Notes under the pieces: model-generated
What the model was told of the DNA's origin: nothing
Seen by the model: the letters and a program-made list of their open reading frames with translations, nothing else
The model's database searches: none
Program-made: the position numbers and the translations under genes
In this document: piece after piece, positions 51,721-59,961 of the stretch
Layout of the letters: the number at the start of each line of letters is the position of its first letter
How positions within the stretch are numbered: the first letter of the stretch is position 1
Assembly: GCA_002633115.1 (NCBI GenBank)
Contig: NWBJ01000017.1
Span: forward strand, 1-64,000
Length of the DNA stretch: 64,000 nucleotides
DNA from: Muribaculaceae bacterium Zag1
Lineage (GTDB): Bacteria; Bacteroidota; Bacteroidia; Bacteroidales; Muribaculaceae
Reading direction: 5' to 3'

Positions 51721-52689
51721 ATGACTTCGCTGCAAATAAAGGGGCACACGGCTATGCTGGGTGCCAATGTTATGTGGGGGCTGATGTCGCCCCTGTCAAA
51801 GATGGTTATCGTCGGTGGCATAGTCACCCCGCTGGTCATCACTAACCTGCGCATGGCGGGAGCCATGGTGCTGTTTTGGATTACATCGCTGTTTGTGCCA
51901 AGAGAGCATGTTCCACTGCCAGACTTGGCGCGCCTCTTCTGTGCCGGTATGCTCGGCGTGCTAATCAATCAGAGTTGCTTTATGATGGGCGTGGGCCTCA
52001 CTTCGCCTGGCGATGCCAGCATAATTACTACCAGCATGCCGCTATGGGTGATGATATTGGCTGCACTTATCCTCAAAGAACCTATTACCGCCAAAAAGGT
52101 CGGGGGCATCGTATGCGGAGCCACTGGCGCACTGCTCCTAATCCTGAGCAGCGGCCACGTGGGCGCAGATCGTGCCTCTGGCATCTGGGGTGACCTGCTG
52201 GTGCTCACTGCCCAATTCAGCTATGCTCTCTACCTCACCCTCTATAAGAATTTTGTGGCTCGGTATTCATTGGTGACATTGATGAAGTGGATGTTCACTT
52301 TTGCATTCCTGGTCAATTTCTGCTATGCAGCCCCGTCGCTTTATTCTACGGTGTGGAGCGCGCTGAGTTGGGCCGAAATCGGTTCGCTCGCCTTCACCGT
52401 GGTCTGCGGCACATATATCGCTTATGTGTTGATAATGATAGGCCAGAAGACCCTCAGGCCCACCGTCGTTGGCATGTACAATTATTTCCAACCAATTGTG
52501 GCTTGCATGGTTGGCATCTATATGGGCCTCGATACTTTCAATCTTGAGAAGCTTGCAGCCATCCTGCTCATCTTCTGCGGCGTATGGCTCGTGACCCGCT
52601 CTAAATCCCGCGCCCAAATGCTCGCTGAGCAATCCCAACAACAGAAAACGATAAATAAATATGGAACAAAAGCTGCATTTCGAAACTGA
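51721..52689 (+). CDS. EamA-family (DMT) transporter
   Basis: A 322-residue inner-membrane transporter with about ten hydrophobic helices arranged as two EamA repeats (GANVMWGLMSPLSKMVIVGG near 15; FSYALYLTLYKNFVARYSLV near 165). Members export amino acids or other small metabolites; the substrate is not predictable. ATG 51721 was chosen over 51643 because the -7 box lies between them. It overlaps the next gene, a threonine aldolase, by 29 nt, which hints at a link to amino-acid metabolism. Confidence 0.9.
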   Translation: MTSLQIKGHTAMLGANVMWGLMSPLSKMVIVGGIVTPLVITNLRMAGAMVLFWITSLFVPREHVPLPDLARLFCAGMLGVLINQSCFMMGVGLTSPGDASIITTSMPLWVMILAALILKEPITAKKVGGIVCGATGALLLILSSGHVGADRASGIWGDLLVLTAQFSYALYLTLYKNFVARYSLVTLMKWMFTFAFLVNFCYAAPSLYSTVWSALSWAEIGSLAFTVVCGTYIAYVLIMIGQKTLRPTVVGMYNYFQPIVACMVGIYMGLDTFNLEKLAAILLIFCGVWLVTRSKSRAQMLAEQSQQQKTINKYGTKAAFRN

Positions 52690-53710
52690 TTATATGGCTG
52701 GGTGCCACCCGTTGGTGCTGGAGGCGCTGGTAAAGACTAATATGGCAGAGACCGTCGGTTATGGCGACGACCATTATACCGCCGGGGCGCGGCAGATCAT
52801 CCTTGATGTCTGCGGATTGACTGCCGAAGAGGCTGAGGTACAATTCTTCGTCGGCGGCACTCAGACCAATGCCACCCTCATCGATGGCCTGCTCGGCAAT
52901 TGCGAGGGAGTAATCGCTGCCGACAGCGCTCATATCAATGTGCATGAGTCGGGAGCCATCGAGCTGTCAGGCCATAAGGTATTGTCGTTGCCTCAAAAGG
53001 CTGGCAAAATCCAAGCTAAGGACTTGGAAGAATATCTCACCCACTTCTACGCTGATGACACCTGGCCCCACATGGTGATTCCTGGGATGGTCTATATCAC
53101 CCACCCCACGGAATACGGTGGGCTTTATTCGGTGGATGAACTAAAAGCAATCCGCGACATTTGTCAGCGTTATGGCATTCCCTTGTATTTAGACGGAGCT
53201 CGGCTTGGTTATGCCTTGGGGGCCTCGACTACGGCTCCAACCCTTAAGGATATTGCCGCGCTGTGCGATGTCTTCTACATCGGTGGCACCAAATGCGGAG
53301 CCATGTTCGGCGAAGCTGCTGTGGTGAGGCGCGGGCTGATTCGCCATCTCTTCTCTCTGATGAAACAGCATGGGGCAGTGCTCGCCAAGGGGCGCCTCCT
53401 GGGGCTGCAATTCCGTACCCTCTTCACCGACAATCTCTACGAGCGCATCTGTGGCCAAGCTGTTGCTTTGGCGCAAGAGCTACGGCGCATTATGGTCGAT
53501 GCCGGCTTCCCGGCTGTCATCGACTCACCCACCAACCAGCAATTCTTCGAAATGCCCAACGAGGCCATTGACGCCCTTGCCCAGCATGTCGGCTTTGAAT
53601 ACTGGGGGCCGCGCGGCGCCACCCACTCCACCGTCCGCTTCGTCACCAGTTGGGCCACCCCTCCCCAATCTATCACCCAACTCGCAAACATTATTTCTAC
53701 ACCCTCGTAA
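52661..53710 (+). CDS. Threonine aldolase / beta-eliminating lyase family PLP enzyme
   Basis: A 349-residue PLP-dependent enzyme, probably a low-specificity L-threonine aldolase that splits threonine to glycine and acetaldehyde. Sequence marks: DYMAGCHPLVLEAL, YGDDHYTAGARQII, FFVGGTQTNATLIDGLL near 65, YITHPTEYGGLYS near 148, LYLDGARLGYALG near 178 with the cofactor Asp, and FYIGGTKCGAMFGEA near 205 with the PLP lysine. The start lies inside the end of the transporter gene, so the two are probably translated together. Confidence 0.93.
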   Translation: MEQKLHFETDYMAGCHPLVLEALVKTNMAETVGYGDDHYTAGARQIILDVCGLTAEEAEVQFFVGGTQTNATLIDGLLGNCEGVIAADSAHINVHESGAIELSGHKVLSLPQKAGKIQAKDLEEYLTHFYADDTWPHMVIPGMVYITHPTEYGGLYSVDELKAIRDICQRYGIPLYLDGARLGYALGASTTAPTLKDIAALCDVFYIGGTKCGAMFGEAAVVRRGLIRHLFSLMKQHGAVLAKGRLLGLQFRTLFTDNLYERICGQAVALAQELRRIMVDAGFPAVIDSPTNQQFFEMPNEAIDALAQHVGFEYWGPRGATHSTVRFVTSWATPPQSITQLANIISTPS

Positions 53711-53712
53711 TC

Positions 53713-53799
53713 ATGACTGCAGCGATAATTATTGCTCGCTTTATCATTGACCGTATGCTGCGCAAGGGCAGTGTAGAAAAAGAAAAACTCAGCGAGTAA
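53713..53799 (+). CDS. Possible 28-residue membrane peptide
   Basis: ATG 2 nt after the aldolase stop; translates to MTAAIIIARFIIDRMLRK and an acidic/basic tail. One short hydrophobic stretch is followed by charged residues. It fits a small membrane protein of the same operon, but chance cannot be excluded. Confidence 0.3.
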   Translation: MTAAIIIARFIIDRMLRKGSVEKEKLSE

Positions 53800-53823
53800 T
53801 CCGAGCCTAAGCAATCTTTCAGA

Positions 53824-53902
53824 TAACCATGCGGTAAGTTACCGCATGGTAACTTACCGCATGGTTAGTAATAAGTTTATTACTAACAAAGTTATTACTA
53901 AC
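53824..53902. repeat. Two adjacent perfect hairpins
   Basis: Hairpin 1: 53824-53843 with 53848-53867, perfect 20-bp stem around GCAT, built on ACCATGCGGTAAGTTACC. Hairpin 2: GTTAGTAATAA (53864-53874) with TTATTACTAAC (53877-53887), followed by another GTTATTACTAAC. They lie between the convergent aldolase operon (+) and the lipoprotein gene (-), likely with a terminating role. Confidence 0.75.
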
Positions 53903-53928
53903 TCAACATCTCATTATGGAGAGAACTG

Positions 53929-54552
53929 TTACCAGACATCGTTGAAATTGACGGTGTATGTTTCTTGGATGCGCTGTAGCTCGGCATCGGTGGCTCTGCG
54001 GTATGTACTGTAGGAAATGACATTTTCGTTATTACCGCGCACACCCATCCACTCGTAGGCTGTGAAAGTGTCTTCATCGACCGACAGCATTATGAACTCC
54101 CAATGATTGTCGAGCTTCCAATTCGGCCATTTGGATAGCCATAGCTCGCCTGTCTCAGGCTCATAAGTCATCGGGGACTCTCGATACATGTCGGCAGGGT
54201 ACCAATCGGCCCAGAAATATTGTACAAGTGTGCTGTCGTTTTTGAAGTAATATGTCGATGGGCCAGCACCACACAACTCGGCATAGTATTCTTGTTCTTC
54301 GAGGCTGCCATCAGCTTTTACCTCATAGCTCGACACATGCATCCAGCCGCTCCCTACTACCTTGGTGGAGAAGTCGGCCGCAGTCACATAGTCGCTGTCA
54401 GAAGAGTCTGTAGTGTCCTCGCCCGACTCAGTCTCTGCCTTCGAGCCTTGCTCAGTATTTTCATCATTTGAGCCCAGATTCAGGGCTTCTTCATCACTTG
54501 AGCACCCGGCCATTGCTAAGGCTGCCGCAAGTGCAATCATTACTTTTTTCAT
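53929..54552 (-). CDS. Hypothetical lipoprotein
   Basis: A 207-residue predicted lipoprotein not recognised as a known family. The signal peptide MKKVMIALAAALAMAGC ends in a lipobox (Cys17). Acidic linker residues follow (SSDEEALNLGSNDENTEQG), then a beta-rich domain from about residue 55 with many aromatic residues (GSGWMHVSSYEVKADGS, YYFKNDSTLVQYFWADWYP). The fold may be a lipocalin-like or META-like beta-barrel, which is speculation. ATG 54552 fits the signal; one nine codons upstream does not. Confidence 0.72.
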   Translation of the reverse strand: MKKVMIALAAALAMAGCSSDEEALNLGSNDENTEQGSKAETESGEDTTDSSDSDYVTAADFSTKVVGSGWMHVSSYEVKADGSLEEQEYYAELCGAGPSTYYFKNDSTLVQYFWADWYPADMYRESPMTYEPETGELWLSKWPNWKLDNHWEFIMLSVDEDTFTAYEWMGVRGNNENVISYSTYRRATDAELQRIQETYTVNFNDVW

Positions 54553-54767
54553 GACGAATGAAATTAAGTTGGTTAGCATTCCAGAGAGCCTCTTGCTCCC
54601 TCACCGCAAAATTAATGAATTATTTCCATTCCCCAAACCTTTTTCATCAAAAATCAGGGCTTGAAGAGCTTCCCCCATCTTAGTACCCTTAAAGTATAGG
54701 TCACTAGTTTTTGAGTATTGGGGGAGCCCCGCGTGCTTGCCCTTTGTGTATGATTGACCGTTTGCCA

Positions 54768-55175
54768 TCAGATATCATCAAAGTTATGTTCGTACTCTAC
54801 TCCCTGATAATCACGTTCGCGGAGCCAGTCCAATAAGGTTAGGTTCCTGTTCAGGAGCCCAGCTGCTTTTAAATTGGTCATTAAGGCATCATTGAGGTTC
54901 ATGGTATGAATCTCATGTTCGGGAAACTGATCGTTGCCAATTATATATTCATCAGCATTAACACGAAGAATATATATATGGTCAGGATTGTTATCTTCTG
55001 ACATGACCAGATCATTAGCTGTTGCATAATTGTTAAGCTGCTTATAGTGCTGGACGTCAAAAAACTCTCGTTCACGCTCGCTGATAGCTTCTTTTGCCAT
55101 CTTTGCGAATAGTTCTTTGTCAACGTCCCAAAGGTCATTGTCTTCGGTGACGTTACGTTTGATATAGTATTTCAT
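54768..55175 (-). CDS. Hypothetical protein next to DUF4417 gene
   Basis: A 135-residue soluble acidic protein of no recognised family. It begins MKYYIKRNVTEDNDLWDVD, has a helical part with KEAISEREREFFDVQHY near 33, a strand IYILRVNADEYIIGND near 66, and a C-terminal LLDWLRERDYQGVEYEHN. Its ATG overlaps the stop of the DUF4417 gene (ATGA), so the pair is one operon. Codon use is more AT-rich than in the core genes, suggesting acquired DNA. Confidence 0.68.
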   Translation of the reverse strand: MKYYIKRNVTEDNDLWDVDKELFAKMAKEAISEREREFFDVQHYKQLNNYATANDLVMSEDNNPDHIYILRVNADEYIIGNDQFPEHEIHTMNLNDALMTNLKAAGLLNRNLTLLDWLRERDYQGVEYEHNFDDI

Positions 55176-55927
55176 AGTTCTCTTAACTTGTCATGAATAT
55201 AATCACCTATAATGGTAACCGGAAGATCCACTGGGATTTCAAGGTGAGGGTCACCATAAATTATTAGATGAGTAGGATGCAATGTGTTCACTACAGTTAT
55301 GACTGCATACTTCCATAAGTTCCAAGCACCTTTACAGTGATGGCAACTAGTAGCAGAAAAGGCAAGGACGCTATCCATCGGAAGGCCTTCCAAGCAATAT
55401 TCAAATGAATCCACATTTCCCCAACTAACTAAGGGTACTGCAGGAAGTCCACAAGCTTGCCATAGTGCGCATACCACTCTAGACTTGAACACTTGGAATC
55501 GGTTGAAGGTATTAAGCCACGGATCAACAAAGAGTGAGAAGTCTGGTGCAATGAGCAATTGGCAATCCTTGATTCTTGCAGTGGTTTGTTCAAGTCTTTG
55601 CCAATAATAGCTCTCCAAGTCTTTGTCTTCTCCAAATCCATGAATTCCATAGTTGTTTCCCAGTCTTTTATTCCAAGCTTTGATAGGGTGGAAAACAAAA
55701 TCTGTTGGACCATTGTAAGCGGTCAAAACTGGGAAGCCATTAGTTGAAGAAAACGTTAATCCGTTGAGTAAGTGAAGATTGTTATACGTTGACAATCTTC
55801 TAAAGTAGCCATGACCTCTACGTAGACAAGCGATTAAGCCGCCCGGGGTCAAGGACATTTCATACATATCTTTACGTGAGAATATTCCCACATCTTTCCA
55901 TGGGGGTATTGGGAGTTTACCTCTCAT
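55172..55927 (-). CDS. DUF4417-family protein
   Basis: A 251-residue protein that matches DUF4417, found often in phages and other mobile DNA, with unknown function. Visible marks are FHPIKAWNKRLGNNYGIHGFGED near 75, LLIAPDFSLFVDPW near 125, and VPLVSWGNVDSFEYCLEGLPMDSVLAFS near 163, then a CHHC pair (SCHHCKGAW) and IIYGDPHLEI. It is transcribed with the 135-residue orphan. The region upstream holds an imperfect palindrome GGTTTAACATTATGTTAACC at 55944-55963, a possible operator. Confidence 0.78.
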   Translation of the reverse strand: MRGKLPIPPWKDVGIFSRKDMYEMSLTPGGLIACLRRGHGYFRRLSTYNNLHLLNGLTFSSTNGFPVLTAYNGPTDFVFHPIKAWNKRLGNNYGIHGFGEDKDLESYYWQRLEQTTARIKDCQLLIAPDFSLFVDPWLNTFNRFQVFKSRVVCALWQACGLPAVPLVSWGNVDSFEYCLEGLPMDSVLAFSATSCHHCKGAWNLWKYAVITVVNTLHPTHLIIYGDPHLEIPVDLPVTIIGDYIHDKLREL

Positions 55928-55986
55928 ATTTTTATTATTAGAGGGTTTAACATTATGTTAACCATCTGAAAAAATGCGTAGAGGTA

Positions 55987-56017
55987 TTGTACAAATAACT
56001 AAAAATTAGTAAATTTG
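55987..56017 (+). promoter_or_regulatory. Promoter of a candidate small RNA
   Basis: TTG at 55987-55989, 20 bases, TAAATTTG at 56010-56017. A perfect 9-bp inverted repeat, ATGCGTAGA (55974-55982) and TCTACGCAT (56036-56044), brackets the promoter and could be an operator. Confidence 0.6.
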
Positions 56018-56023
56018 CACTGA

Positions 56024-56118
56024 AATTCTTATACGTCTACGCATCTTGTGGTGAAGAGCCACAGATGGGAAGGCTTCTTCGAGATCCCTTGCCATTGCCG
56101 TGGCGGGGATCTTTTGGT
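56024..56118 (+). ncRNA. Candidate small RNA, about 95 nt
   Basis: The predicted start follows the promoter at 55987-56017. The interval holds a small hairpin TGTGG-(7 nt)-CCACA and ends in a terminator: AGATCCC (56082-56088) with GGGATCT (56106-56112), an inner GCCA/TGGC stem, then TTTTGGTTTGTT. It has no reading frame of note and is divergent from the DUF4417 gene. It does not match an RNA family I can name. Confidence 0.5.
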
Positions 56119-56140
56119 TTGTTGCTGTTTCTTTATGTTT

Positions 56141-56509
56141 TCATTTCTCTTTTCTTTTTAATTGATACACTCTCCCCATAAGAGTTGCGTCGTATTCTGC
56201 TCTTCTTACGAGGTCAAAAATAATCACGCCTTCTTTGTAATTATATCCGAAGGCATCAAACATTAGTTTGGTCGGCAGGTAATAATATTGCCCCGACTTT
56301 GTTACTCTGAAGGAGTTCGAATCTTCGGTTTCTGAAAGAACCAAAAACAACGAATTCTCTTGTTCGTCGTCCATAGCAAAGCGTGCACACAAATCGGTAG
56401 ATAGATTCAGCACTCTTGCTGTTTCTTCCGTGAAACCAAGGCGCCCGGTCTTTTGTATGGTGGCCTTAAGCCTCACGTTGAATTGAGATGTGTCTATGAT
56501 TCTTATCAT
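56141..56509 (-). CDS. Hypothetical protein
   Basis: A 122-residue soluble protein, MIRIIDTSQFNVRLKATIQ at the start, mixed alpha/beta, with TGRLGFTEETARVLNLS near 22 and GQYYYLPTKLMFDAFGY near 70. The family is not recognised. It begins and ends in AT-rich accessory DNA between the candidate small RNA and the restriction-modification genes. The clear start and stop and the varied codon use suggest a real gene. Confidence 0.65.
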   Translation of the reverse strand: MIRIIDTSQFNVRLKATIQKTGRLGFTEETARVLNLSTDLCARFAMDDEQENSLFLVLSETEDSNSFRVTKSGQYYYLPTKLMFDAFGYNYKEGVIIFDLVRRAEYDATLMGRVYQLKRKEK

Positions 56510-56908
56510 TTCCCTTCCTTTTTTTTGTTTGACGTAAAATTACGAAATAGTATTTAAACTACAAAACTTTTTACCAAAAATTTGTTGATTTTTCTGAAAT
56601 CATTCTGGTTTCTTGCGATTCCCTTGTCGATGTGGTGTGGGTTTCTCACCATTTAAAAAACTTATTTATGATTCCCTTACTCTTCCTTGTTACGTTTCTT
56701 TATTGTGGTTTGTACATATTCATAAGAGATAAAACTAATTCCCTGAGGATAGTCTCTCAAGGTTCTCCCAATTTCGTTGATGGGCAGTACCCTTGGATTG
56801 ATAGTATGGTGTATATCAGAGAATGATTCAAATAATTAGATGGTAGCGTACCATTTTGTCCATTGAAATCGGCAGTAAGTCGCTGCCGATTTCAATGGAC
56901 ACTAAGAT
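56510..56908. other. Intergenic stretch before the restriction-modification genes
   Basis: No convincing gene. A + frame at 56632-56826 (or from 56668) could encode a small protein with one hydrophobic helix (MIPLLFLVTFLYCGLYIFI), but no promoter or homology supports it. A perfect hairpin ends the stretch. Confidence 0.45.
56858..56900 (-). terminator. 18-bp perfect hairpin after the methyltransferase gene
   Basis: GTCCATTGAAATCGGCAG (56858-56875), loop TAAGTCG, complement at 56883-56900, just after the methyltransferase stop. No T-run follows, so its terminating role is likely but not certain. Confidence 0.6.
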
Positions 56909-58387
56909 TCACTTCACACCTTTGCCAAGAATTGGTTGTGGACAGGTAAGAAGCGCAGATGAGGGAAGAGAGTCTAAAGGGACTAGGTGGAATAGCAGAT
57001 ATTTTTGAGGAGATATATGTCGACTACTTGAAGTTGGATAGTCGAGTTTCTTTAAATCCTCTTTCTCCACGATTTCATACCCCTCGAGCTTGAAGAAGCC
57101 TATTGGCTTAGAACGGTGCATAAGTATTAAACGTTTTGCTCCAATTAGAGCCGGGAAATCCTCACCATCTGTACTACTGATGGGGTAATTGTAAAGATTT
57201 TTCTCCTTTATCCACGAAATTGCGCTTTTCCGACATGTGCCAATTAGCATCGAGGTGTCAGATGCTGATTGATATAGACATTCTGGATCAAAAGCAAAAA
57301 GCAATTGAACTGGTTCTTGTTTATAACCCTTTAATTGGGTTTTCACTTTTGGCTTTTGAGACAAGAATGACTCAAGATTAGGTACTTGTTCTAATCTTAG
57401 CTTTATTTGAAGAGCAATATGGTAGGCAAGATTGACTGGCACTGCATTGCCTATCATCTTGTAGCCCATATTGACATCTGTATACAGGAATTTGAAGCTA
57501 TCTGGAAAGGTCTGGATTCGAGCCACTTCTCTTACTGTCATGCGCCTATAGAGATGTTCTGATCCTTCTACAAATTTTTGGACGTTGTTATCCACTTTCT
57601 TCATCTTTGGTGCTTGAGGATGCAGTTGGCATTGTCTACCGCTCGCCTGAACCGTAAAACCTGGTTCATCCCAACAGCGAACTCTATTGCGTGACATGAA
57701 TATTGAGGAGAAACTGCCGGTAAAATACTCATGGTTCGCGACTATACATTGCTCACCGTTAGTCTTATTCTTATCCAGGGCTGGAATAGCAGTATCTTTC
57801 AAATCCCAAATGGCTTCTCTAAGGGTTGGACGATGTATTTGAGGAGAAGGATATTTAAAATCCTTAATCTTCAAATCCTTACGAAATCCTATGTAGAAAA
57901 TCCGATCTCTGTCTTCTGGCACATCAAAATCTTGTGCATTGAGCATTTTTAGATTGACATCATAGCCTACCTCATCAAATAAGGATAAAAAGTCCTTTAC
58001 TGCCACAGCATTCCTTTGAGCCAGCATTCCAGAAACGTTCTCCGCTACGAAGAACAACGGTTGTTTATCTCGTAGTATACGTATATATTCATAGAAAAGC
58101 TGTCCGCGAGGGTCGTCTATGCCTCTAAGCGAACCACCTTCACTCCATGATTGGCAAGGTGGACCACCTATAATTCCGCAAATATCTGATGGGAAATCAG
58201 AGGAGGCTATTTGTCTTATATCACCCTCGATGAGTCTTACATCGGGGAAGTTAGCCTTATAGGTAGGACATATTTTAGGATCGTATTCATTTGCAGTAAT
58301 CGTACGGAATCCAGCTCTATGAAACCCCAAGTCCATACCGCCAGCCCCACTAAAAAGGCTAATTAGAGTCCAATTTTGATTTGCCAT
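56909..58387 (-). CDS. DNA cytosine-5 methyltransferase with C-terminal extra domain
   Basis: The modification half of a type II system. The 492 residues hold the C5-methyltransferase motifs: [18 protein letters not shown] (motif I), GGPPCQSWS near 75 with the catalytic Cys (motif IV), FVAENVSG (VI), [11 protein letters not shown] (VIII), a recognition region with [20 protein letters not shown], and [13 protein letters not shown] (X). About 150 extra C-terminal residues ([29 protein letters not shown]) are not usual; they may be a PUA/EVE-like reader, which is a guess. It follows the HaeIII-type nuclease by 3 nt, so the site is probably GGCC. Confidence 0.93.
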   Translation of the reverse strand: MANQNWTLISLFSGAGGMDLGFHRAGFRTITANEYDPKICPTYKANFPDVRLIEGDIRQIASSDFPSDICGIIGGPPCQSWSEGGSLRGIDDPRGQLFYEYIRILRDKQPLFFVAENVSGMLAQRNAVAVKDFLSLFDEVGYDVNLKMLNAQDFDVPEDRDRIFYIGFRKDLKIKDFKYPSPQIHRPTLREAIWDLKDTAIPALDKNKTNGEQCIVANHEYFTGSFSSIFMSRNRVRCWDEPGFTVQASGRQCQLHPQAPKMKKVDNNVQKFVEGSEHLYRRMTVREVARIQTFPDSFKFLYTDVNMGYKMIGNAVPVNLAYHIALQIKLRLEQVPNLESFLSQKPKVKTQLKGYKQEPVQLLFAFDPECLYQSASDTSMLIGTCRKSAISWIKEKNLYNYPISSTDGEDFPALIGAKRLILMHRSKPIGFFKLEGYEIVEKEDLKKLDYPTSSSRHISPQKYLLFHLVPLDSLPSSALLTCPQPILGKGVK

Positions 58388-58390
58388 AGA

Positions 58391-59356
58391 TTACTGGAAA
58401 AGATGTTGAGTGAATAACACTGGGGGATTTCCAATCAATTGGATGTCAAATTTGAGAGAAGGCTCAACTATTGTGCTAGCACTATGAATCCGGAATGAGA
58501 TTTCCCATCCGTTGTCCAGAACCATATTCAGAGTCGTGCGGGAAGACGCCTTCAACTCAAATTCTATAATACGAGTGGGATAATTGATTTTAGGCACTTT
58601 AAATTCTGGCCGCAAATTACCTACACTTTTGCCTAATAGGTTGTCGAGATTAAAGGCCTTAACCACCACCAGATTATGATTGTCGTCCTTTATGATTTTG
58701 TAGAAGGGATAGCGTCCAATAAGATACTTAATGAGCCGCTCAGGCACATAAGGTTGGGTCTGATTAAGGTGTAGCAATTCCTTTCGGAAAGCTTCAAGGA
58801 TAGGCAGATAGACCACTTGGCCTTTGTCTTGAAGTTGAGACCATTTTACTTTCTTTTCTTTCAACTCTCTGAGCCAAGAGAAAATGGGGATGACTTCTCT
58901 CCAATATGTATCAGAACAAGGATACCCTATCCAAGAATCCCCAAAATCTATGTCGGACGATAGACGAGAATGCTTTACGGCTTCATGATTGTTTTTGGCA
59001 GAAAAACCAATTTCCCATGCAGGGTGTAGTCGACGAAACACCACATCCCTCACATCTCCATATTGGCCTTCAGCATCCTCAGCCATCGAGATAAGCAGTG
59101 GATGCTCCTCTTCGCCCTTAAATCTTAAACCGGGTTCTAATTTCAAAAGGCTCCCAATGGTGTTAATGGCTGCGCGATCAAATTTTTCTTGAGCTTCTTC
59201 GGTGCGTGATTGGTAACACTTTCGCGCAATTTCATAAGCACGGTTTTTAACCATTTGAGTCGAGATATGAAGAGAGCTCAAAGCCTCGGCGTATTGCGTG
59301 GCTAAAGCAAACTCAAACGCTTTACCATTTTTTACTTGTTCGGTATTTTCTGGCAT
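58391..59356 (-). CDS. HaeIII-family type II restriction endonuclease
   Basis: A 321-residue nuclease of the HaeIII family, expected to cut GGCC. Landmarks shared with R.HaeIII are GKAFEFALAT near 12, LEPGLRFKGEEEHP near 73, GDVRDVVFRRLHPAWEIGFSAKNNHEAVKHSRLS near 99-130 with D/E-x-K catalytic residues, DFGDSWIGYPCSDTYW near 135, and a C-terminal SFRIHSASTIVEPSLKFDIQ. The gene starts the operon with the methyltransferase 3 nt downstream. No controller gene is seen. Confidence 0.92.
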   Translation of the reverse strand: MPENTEQVKNGKAFEFALATQYAEALSSLHISTQMVKNRAYEIARKCYQSRTEEAQEKFDRAAINTIGSLLKLEPGLRFKGEEEHPLLISMAEDAEGQYGDVRDVVFRRLHPAWEIGFSAKNNHEAVKHSRLSSDIDFGDSWIGYPCSDTYWREVIPIFSWLRELKEKKVKWSQLQDKGQVVYLPILEAFRKELLHLNQTQPYVPERLIKYLIGRYPFYKIIKDDNHNLVVVKAFNLDNLLGKSVGNLRPEFKVPKINYPTRIIEFELKASSRTTLNMVLDNGWEISFRIHSASTIVEPSLKFDIQLIGNPPVLFTQHLFQ

Positions 59357-59803
59357 GGATGGCTCAAAGCAGGAAGCTATAATGTGTCGACAAGATCCCT
59401 GAGCCGACGGGATAAAAATGAATAGACCTTATAATAACGGAAAACGTGGGATCCGCTTTTTGCTCGTCCCACTTGTAGAGGCCTTCGCATTGCCCTGGAT
59501 AGAGAACGAGCAACGCAGAAGCCCACGTGTGGCAATATACAGAGCCGCGCGTGGGCCAAAATAGGCTACACGTGGGTCATACAAGCCATCCGTAAGCATC
59601 CTGTCGCTGCTAAGTCCTTGCTATCCAAGAAAGTTGCGAAGTTTCTACAAGTCAAGAACAAAGCGCAAAAAGACGCTTTCTGTTATGTAAAGAACACCAG
59701 AGAAATCTCTTTTTCTCAAAATGCTCCGCAAAAGTAACAAATTCCTCCCATTCCACAAAATTTATAGAGAAAAATAATTTACGTGTCAAAAGTTAAGAAT
59801 AAT
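59357..59803. other. Intergenic stretch with an open frame lacking a start
   Basis: A + frame stays open from 59438 to a TAA at 59735-59737 (99 codons, lysine-rich end, e.g. SLLSKKVAKFLQVKNKAQKD) but has no ATG; it may be a gene remnant. Several CACGTGG-type words occur at 59529-59575. No other feature seen. Confidence 0.35.
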
Positions 59804-59835
59804 TTTGGTGGATTGGAAAATAAGAGTTAACTTTG
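59804..59835 (+). promoter_or_regulatory. Promoter upstream of the AAA/DUF4143 gene
   Basis: TTTG at 59804-59807, 20 bases, TAACTTTG at 59828-59835, directly before a 32-nt tandem repeat. The leader to the ATG would be about 120 nt. Confidence 0.65.
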
Positions 59836-59841
59836 CTGCAC

Positions 59842-59948
59842 CAAAGTGGGCCAACTTTGGTGCGAAGTTGCACAAAAGTGGCTTATCTTTAGTGCAAGAC
59901 TGTACAAAAGTGGCTCATATTTGGTGCAAATTGACCTAAAAGTGGCTC
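59842..59948 (+). repeat. 32-nt tandem repeat, 3.3 copies
   Basis: Units at 59842-59873, 59874-59905, 59906-59937 and a partial at 59938-59948. The consensus begins AAAAGTGGCT and has TTTGGTGCAA in the second half. Units are diverged in the middle but keep the period exactly. They lie between the promoter and the ATPase start and may be binding sites or alternative promoters. Confidence 0.85.
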
Positions 59949-59961
59949 TAAAAATTTCCAA

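Noticed and set aside
56632-56826. Small membrane protein gene
   Set aside because: No promoter, no homology, and AT-rich context make it too weak to call.
59377-59559. 60-residue minus-strand frame upstream of the nuclease
   Set aside because: Low-complexity Arg-rich translation, no family features, and overlaps another open frame.
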